DNA of 7,638 bases. Source: Verrucomicrobiota bacterium. Its GTDB lineage: Bacteria > Verrucomicrobiota > Kiritimatiellia > Kiritimatiellales > Tichowtungiaceae. Below, piece after piece: positions 5,919 through 7,638 of the stretch (its first letter is position 1; every line of letters begins with the position of its first letter). The stretch covers positions 1 through 7,638 of the forward strand of contig JADYZA010000066.1 of the NCBI GenBank assembly GCA_020853375.1, written 5' to 3'. Below the pieces are notes generated by a model. It had not been told where the DNA came from. It worked only from the letters and a program-made list of their open reading frames with translations, and searched no databases. A program made the translations under genes and the position numbers.

Positions 5919-6341
5919 GGCTGCATCCGCCGGAGCTGAATTTTTAACAGATCCACCGCTGTGCGGAACGCAGATATAACCAATCCATAGAGCGATCAGT
6001 CCGACCAGGACGCTGAGAACGACATTGCTTCCCGCCGCCAGGAGTTCGCCCCGGCGGAGCAGATAGAAAGTTTCCAGGCCGAAAGCCGAGAATGTGGTGA
6101 AACCGCCCATGATCCCGGTGAAGAGAAAAATGCGGGTTTCGGCGGAAAAGAAATCCTCTTTAACGGCGAGTCCGGCCAGTATGCCGATAATGAAGCATCC
6201 GGCGACATTGACGACAAAGGTTCCCGCCGGAAACTGCCAGTTCATGGTGTGGTGAAACACCCAGCCGGAAAGTTTGTAACGAACCGCCGAACCGAGCGCG
6301 CCGCCCAGAGCAACCAGCAGAATTGATTTCAGCTCATACAT
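5904..6341 (-). CDS. crcB: Fluoride channel CrcB/FluC
   Basis: A small inner-membrane protein that forms a dual-topology dimer and lets fluoride leave the cell. The 145 residues hold four hydrophobic segments (about 5-24, 38-59, 68-92 and 102-124). Motifs are GGALGSAVRY (13-22), GTFVVNVAGCFIIG (40-53, with the conserved Asn45) and GIMGGFTTFSAFGLE (76-90), which carries the phenylalanines lining the pore and the central sodium-site turn. A polar tail of about 20 residues follows the last segment. ATG 6341 is chosen because the family alignment begins there; earlier in-frame starts (ATG 6365, TTG 6401) add residues without membrane character. No strong ribosome binding site precedes it. I looked for the fluoride riboswitch upstream and did not recognise it. 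A single gene suggests a homodimer. It is convergent with coaB. Confidence 0.95.
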   Translation of the reverse strand: MYELKSILLVALGGALGSAVRYKLSGWVFHHTMNWQFPAGTFVVNVAGCFIIGILAGLAVKEDFFSAETRIFLFTGIMGGFTTFSAFGLETFYLLRRGELLAAGSNVVLSVLVGLIALWIGYICVPHSGGSVKNSAPADAAKSDG

Positions 6342-6462
6342 ATCTGGTGGCGAGCCTAACCGCATCTGATTTTCTGTCAAATTCAAACCCGGTCTGAGCA
6401 ACAGAAAGGAGCTTCGGAAAAAGGCTGGAAGAAGGCGGAGGGAAACGTGATACTCCGCGCCA
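6342..6462. promoter_or_regulatory. Divergent intergenic region between crcB and the TPR gene
   Basis: For crcB, the minus strand has a perfect TTGACA (6380-6375) with TAGGCT (6358-6353) 16 bases on. This keeps only the most conserved T, A and T of a -10 box, and would give a very short leader. TTTCTGT (6371-6377) and ACAGAAA (6401-6407) are 7-base inverted arms 23 bases apart, a possible operator or chance. For the TPR gene, GGAGGG (6437-6442) lies 20 bases before its ATG, and GCGGAG (6435-6440) can pair with CTCCGC (6453-6458), which would hide part of that site. No plus-strand promoter is convincing. Confidence 0.3.
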
Positions 6463-7638
6463 ATGAATTTCCGGTTTTCCAGACTTTGGACGCTTTTGCT
6501 TCTGCTTGCGCCTGCGCTGTTTGCGCAGGAGCCGCTTCCGACCCGCCAAATCGAAGCGGCGCTGGAAGACGGGCTTTACCCGCTGGCCGAACAGCAGACG
6601 TGGGAAGCTCTCAGCATGCAACGCACACCCGATGAAGAAGCCTCTTTGACGATTCTGCTGATTCGCGCACTGGCCGGTCAGCAAAAATTCAACGAGGCCG
6701 TGATTCTGGCCAACGAATCCGCCGCCCTTCCCCGGCAGGATGCTTTTACCTACTGGCGCGCCCGTGCGCTCTTCGATGCGGGCAATTCCGGTCTAGTCAT
6801 TCAAGCCTTGGAAAAATTTCCGGCGAACAGCTTTTATGCTCCCGCCGCCCTGCGGCTCAAGGGCCGCGCTGAACTGGCGTCCGGCGACATTAAATCGGCG
6901 CAGAAAACGTTCGACGCTTTCCGCGAACAGTTTCCAAACGACGAGAACGCCGCGCAAAACCTGTTTGATCTGGCCGGAGTTTATCTGGACCGCAGCAAAA
7001 AGAGTGAGTCGGTGAAAGCGTTGCATGAATTGCTGGAACGCTTTTCAAATCATGTCTTGGCCGATAACGCCCGCCTGGAGCTGGCGCGCCAGTTGATCGC
7101 GGCGGGCGGTAAAGACGAGCTGGCCGAAGCCGCAGCTTTGCTAACGACGCTCGGTTCGGGCGAAACCGCTCATCCGCGCCTGCGGTCCGCCGCTTGGGTG
7201 GAGCTGTCGGCGCTCAGACAGCGTGCCGGAAATTCCACCGGAGCCGCCGACGCGCTCGCTAAAGCCGAAAAGCTGACCGGTGAAGCCTCCCTGCGCGTCC
7301 GCCAAAAAGCCGCCCGCGCCGGCCTGCTGGCTGATGAAAATAAAATAAAGGAGGCGTTCCCGCTCTTCGACGAAGCCGCCAAGGAAGCGCCAACCACCGC
7401 CACTGCCGCCGAAATTCTAATTCAAAAAGCGGAAGCGCTCCTAAAGACACAACAGTTTGCCGCTGCAGAAAAAACATTTCAGGCAGGACTCGATATCACC
7501 GTCGACCCCGCCCTGCAAACTCGGGCTCAAACCGGTAAAGGCTGGAGCCTCTGGGAGCAGAAGCGCTATGAGGAATCCGCTGTCGCGTTCGAGAACTCCA
7601 CGCTTATGTGTGTCCAGCCCGACAGTTGCGTAACGGCG
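6463..7638 (+). CDS. Secreted TPR-repeat protein, 3' end beyond window
   Basis: This frame runs open from ATG 6463 to the last base of the window, 392 codons without a stop, so the protein is incomplete at its C-terminus. Residues 1-21 are a classical signal peptide: Arg-containing start, a leucine-rich core and ALFA before Gln22, predicting release into the periplasm or beyond. The mature part is almost wholly helical with Ala- and Leu-rich pairs of helices typical of degenerate TPRs, for example PAALRLKGRAELASGDIKSA, FDLAGVYLDRSKKSESVKAL and ALLKTQQFAAAEKTFQAGL. No catalytic domain is visible in this portion. An in-frame TGA at 6448 fixes ATG 6463 as the only start compatible with the signal peptide. 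The Shine-Dalgarno-like GGAGGG is 20 bases away. A dispersed motif copy falls within the signal-peptide codons. The role is probably an envelope assembly or outer-membrane scaffold; the partner is unknown. Confidence 0.85.
   Translation, partial: MNFRFSRLWTLLLLLAPALFAQEPLPTRQIEAALEDGLYPLAEQQTWEALSMQRTPDEEASLTILLIRALAGQQKFNEAVILANESAALPRQDAFTYWRARALFDAGNSGLVIQALEKFPANSFYAPAALRLKGRAELASGDIKSAQKTFDAFREQFPNDENAAQNLFDLAGVYLDRSKKSESVKALHELLERFSNHVLADNARLELARQLIAAGGKDELAEAAALLTTLGSGETAHPRLRSAAWVELSALRQRAGNSTGAADALAKAEKLTGEASLRVRQKAARAGLLADENKIKEAFPLFDEAAKEAPTTATAAEILIQKAEALLKTQQFAAAEKTFQAGLDITVDPALQTRAQTGKGWSLWEQKRYEESAVAFENSTLMCVQPDSCVTA
6475..6490. repeat. Dispersed motif copy 6, in signal-peptide codons
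   Basis: TTTCC-AGACT-TTGGA (6476-6490), preceded by one further T and followed by CGCT. The shared TTGGACGCT links it to the intergenic copy at 1032-1046, while its AGAC loop links it to the manA copy at 1260. It lies 13 bases after the start codon of the secreted TPR protein gene. Confidence 0.55.

Noticed and set aside
6342..6462. Fluoride riboswitch upstream of crcB
   Set aside because: The minus-strand leader was checked for the GGCGAUGG...CGCC opening and the pseudoknot partner; neither was found.
6901..6940. TTTCCAAAC in the secreted TPR gene, and TTCCAAACACTAGAAG in the PIN gene, as further motif copies
   Set aside because: Only one half of the motif is present; the second half does not match at the fixed spacing.

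Overview
The window looks like a chromosomal segment from a Gram-negative, moderately GC-rich bacterium: sampled stretches of the housekeeping genes run near 58-60% G+C. A TPR lipoprotein with a lipobox and a secreted TPR protein with a classical signal peptide imply an outer membrane and periplasm. The arrangement (TPR lipoprotein, pyrH, frr, then separate coaC and coaB) and the wording of several proteins make me think of the PVC superphylum (Verrucomicrobiota, Kiritimatiellota or Lentisphaerota). That placement is an inference from memory of family sequences and is weakly supported.

Layout. Bases 31-954 (+) encode a DUF4935-like PIN-domain protein in clearly AT-richer DNA (about 40% G+C in sampled lines), probably an accessory or defence-type gene. 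Convergent to it on the minus strand is a class I mannose-6-phosphate isomerase (manA, 2041-1091). Divergent from manA is a 34-codon reading frame (2111-2215) that reads like the amino end of a YjbQ/UPF0047 protein and then stops. Its stop overlaps the start of a TPR lipoprotein gene (2212-3351) by ATGA. After a 75-base gap with a plausible promoter comes a tight run of essential genes: pyrH (UMP kinase), frr (ribosome recycling factor), coaC (phosphopantothenoylcysteine decarboxylase) and coaB (phosphopantothenate-cysteine ligase). The frr/coaC and coaC/coaB junctions overlap by 1 and 4 bases. Convergent to coaB is a single fluoride channel gene (crcB/fluC, 6341-5904, minus). Divergent from that is a secreted TPR protein gene (6463 onward) that runs off the right edge and has no stop in the window.

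How the genes work together. PyrH and Frr serve pyrimidine nucleotide supply and translation turnover. CoaC and CoaB catalyse consecutive steps of coenzyme A synthesis, here as two proteins rather than the common CoaBC fusion. ManA links fructose-6-phosphate to mannose metabolism, and FluC exports fluoride. The two TPR proteins are probably envelope assembly or scaffold factors of unknown partner.

The most striking signal that the genes do not explain is a short dispersed motif, TTTCC-N5-TTGGA, present six times with exact spacing (1032, 1260, 3354, 5545, 5576, 6476) plus degenerate copies. It lies both between genes and inside manA, coaB and the signal-peptide codons of the last gene. By simple arithmetic about 0.015 copies would be expected in a window this size. 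No CRISPR array, transposase, tRNA or rRNA gene was seen, and no stretch over 300 bases lacks a gene.
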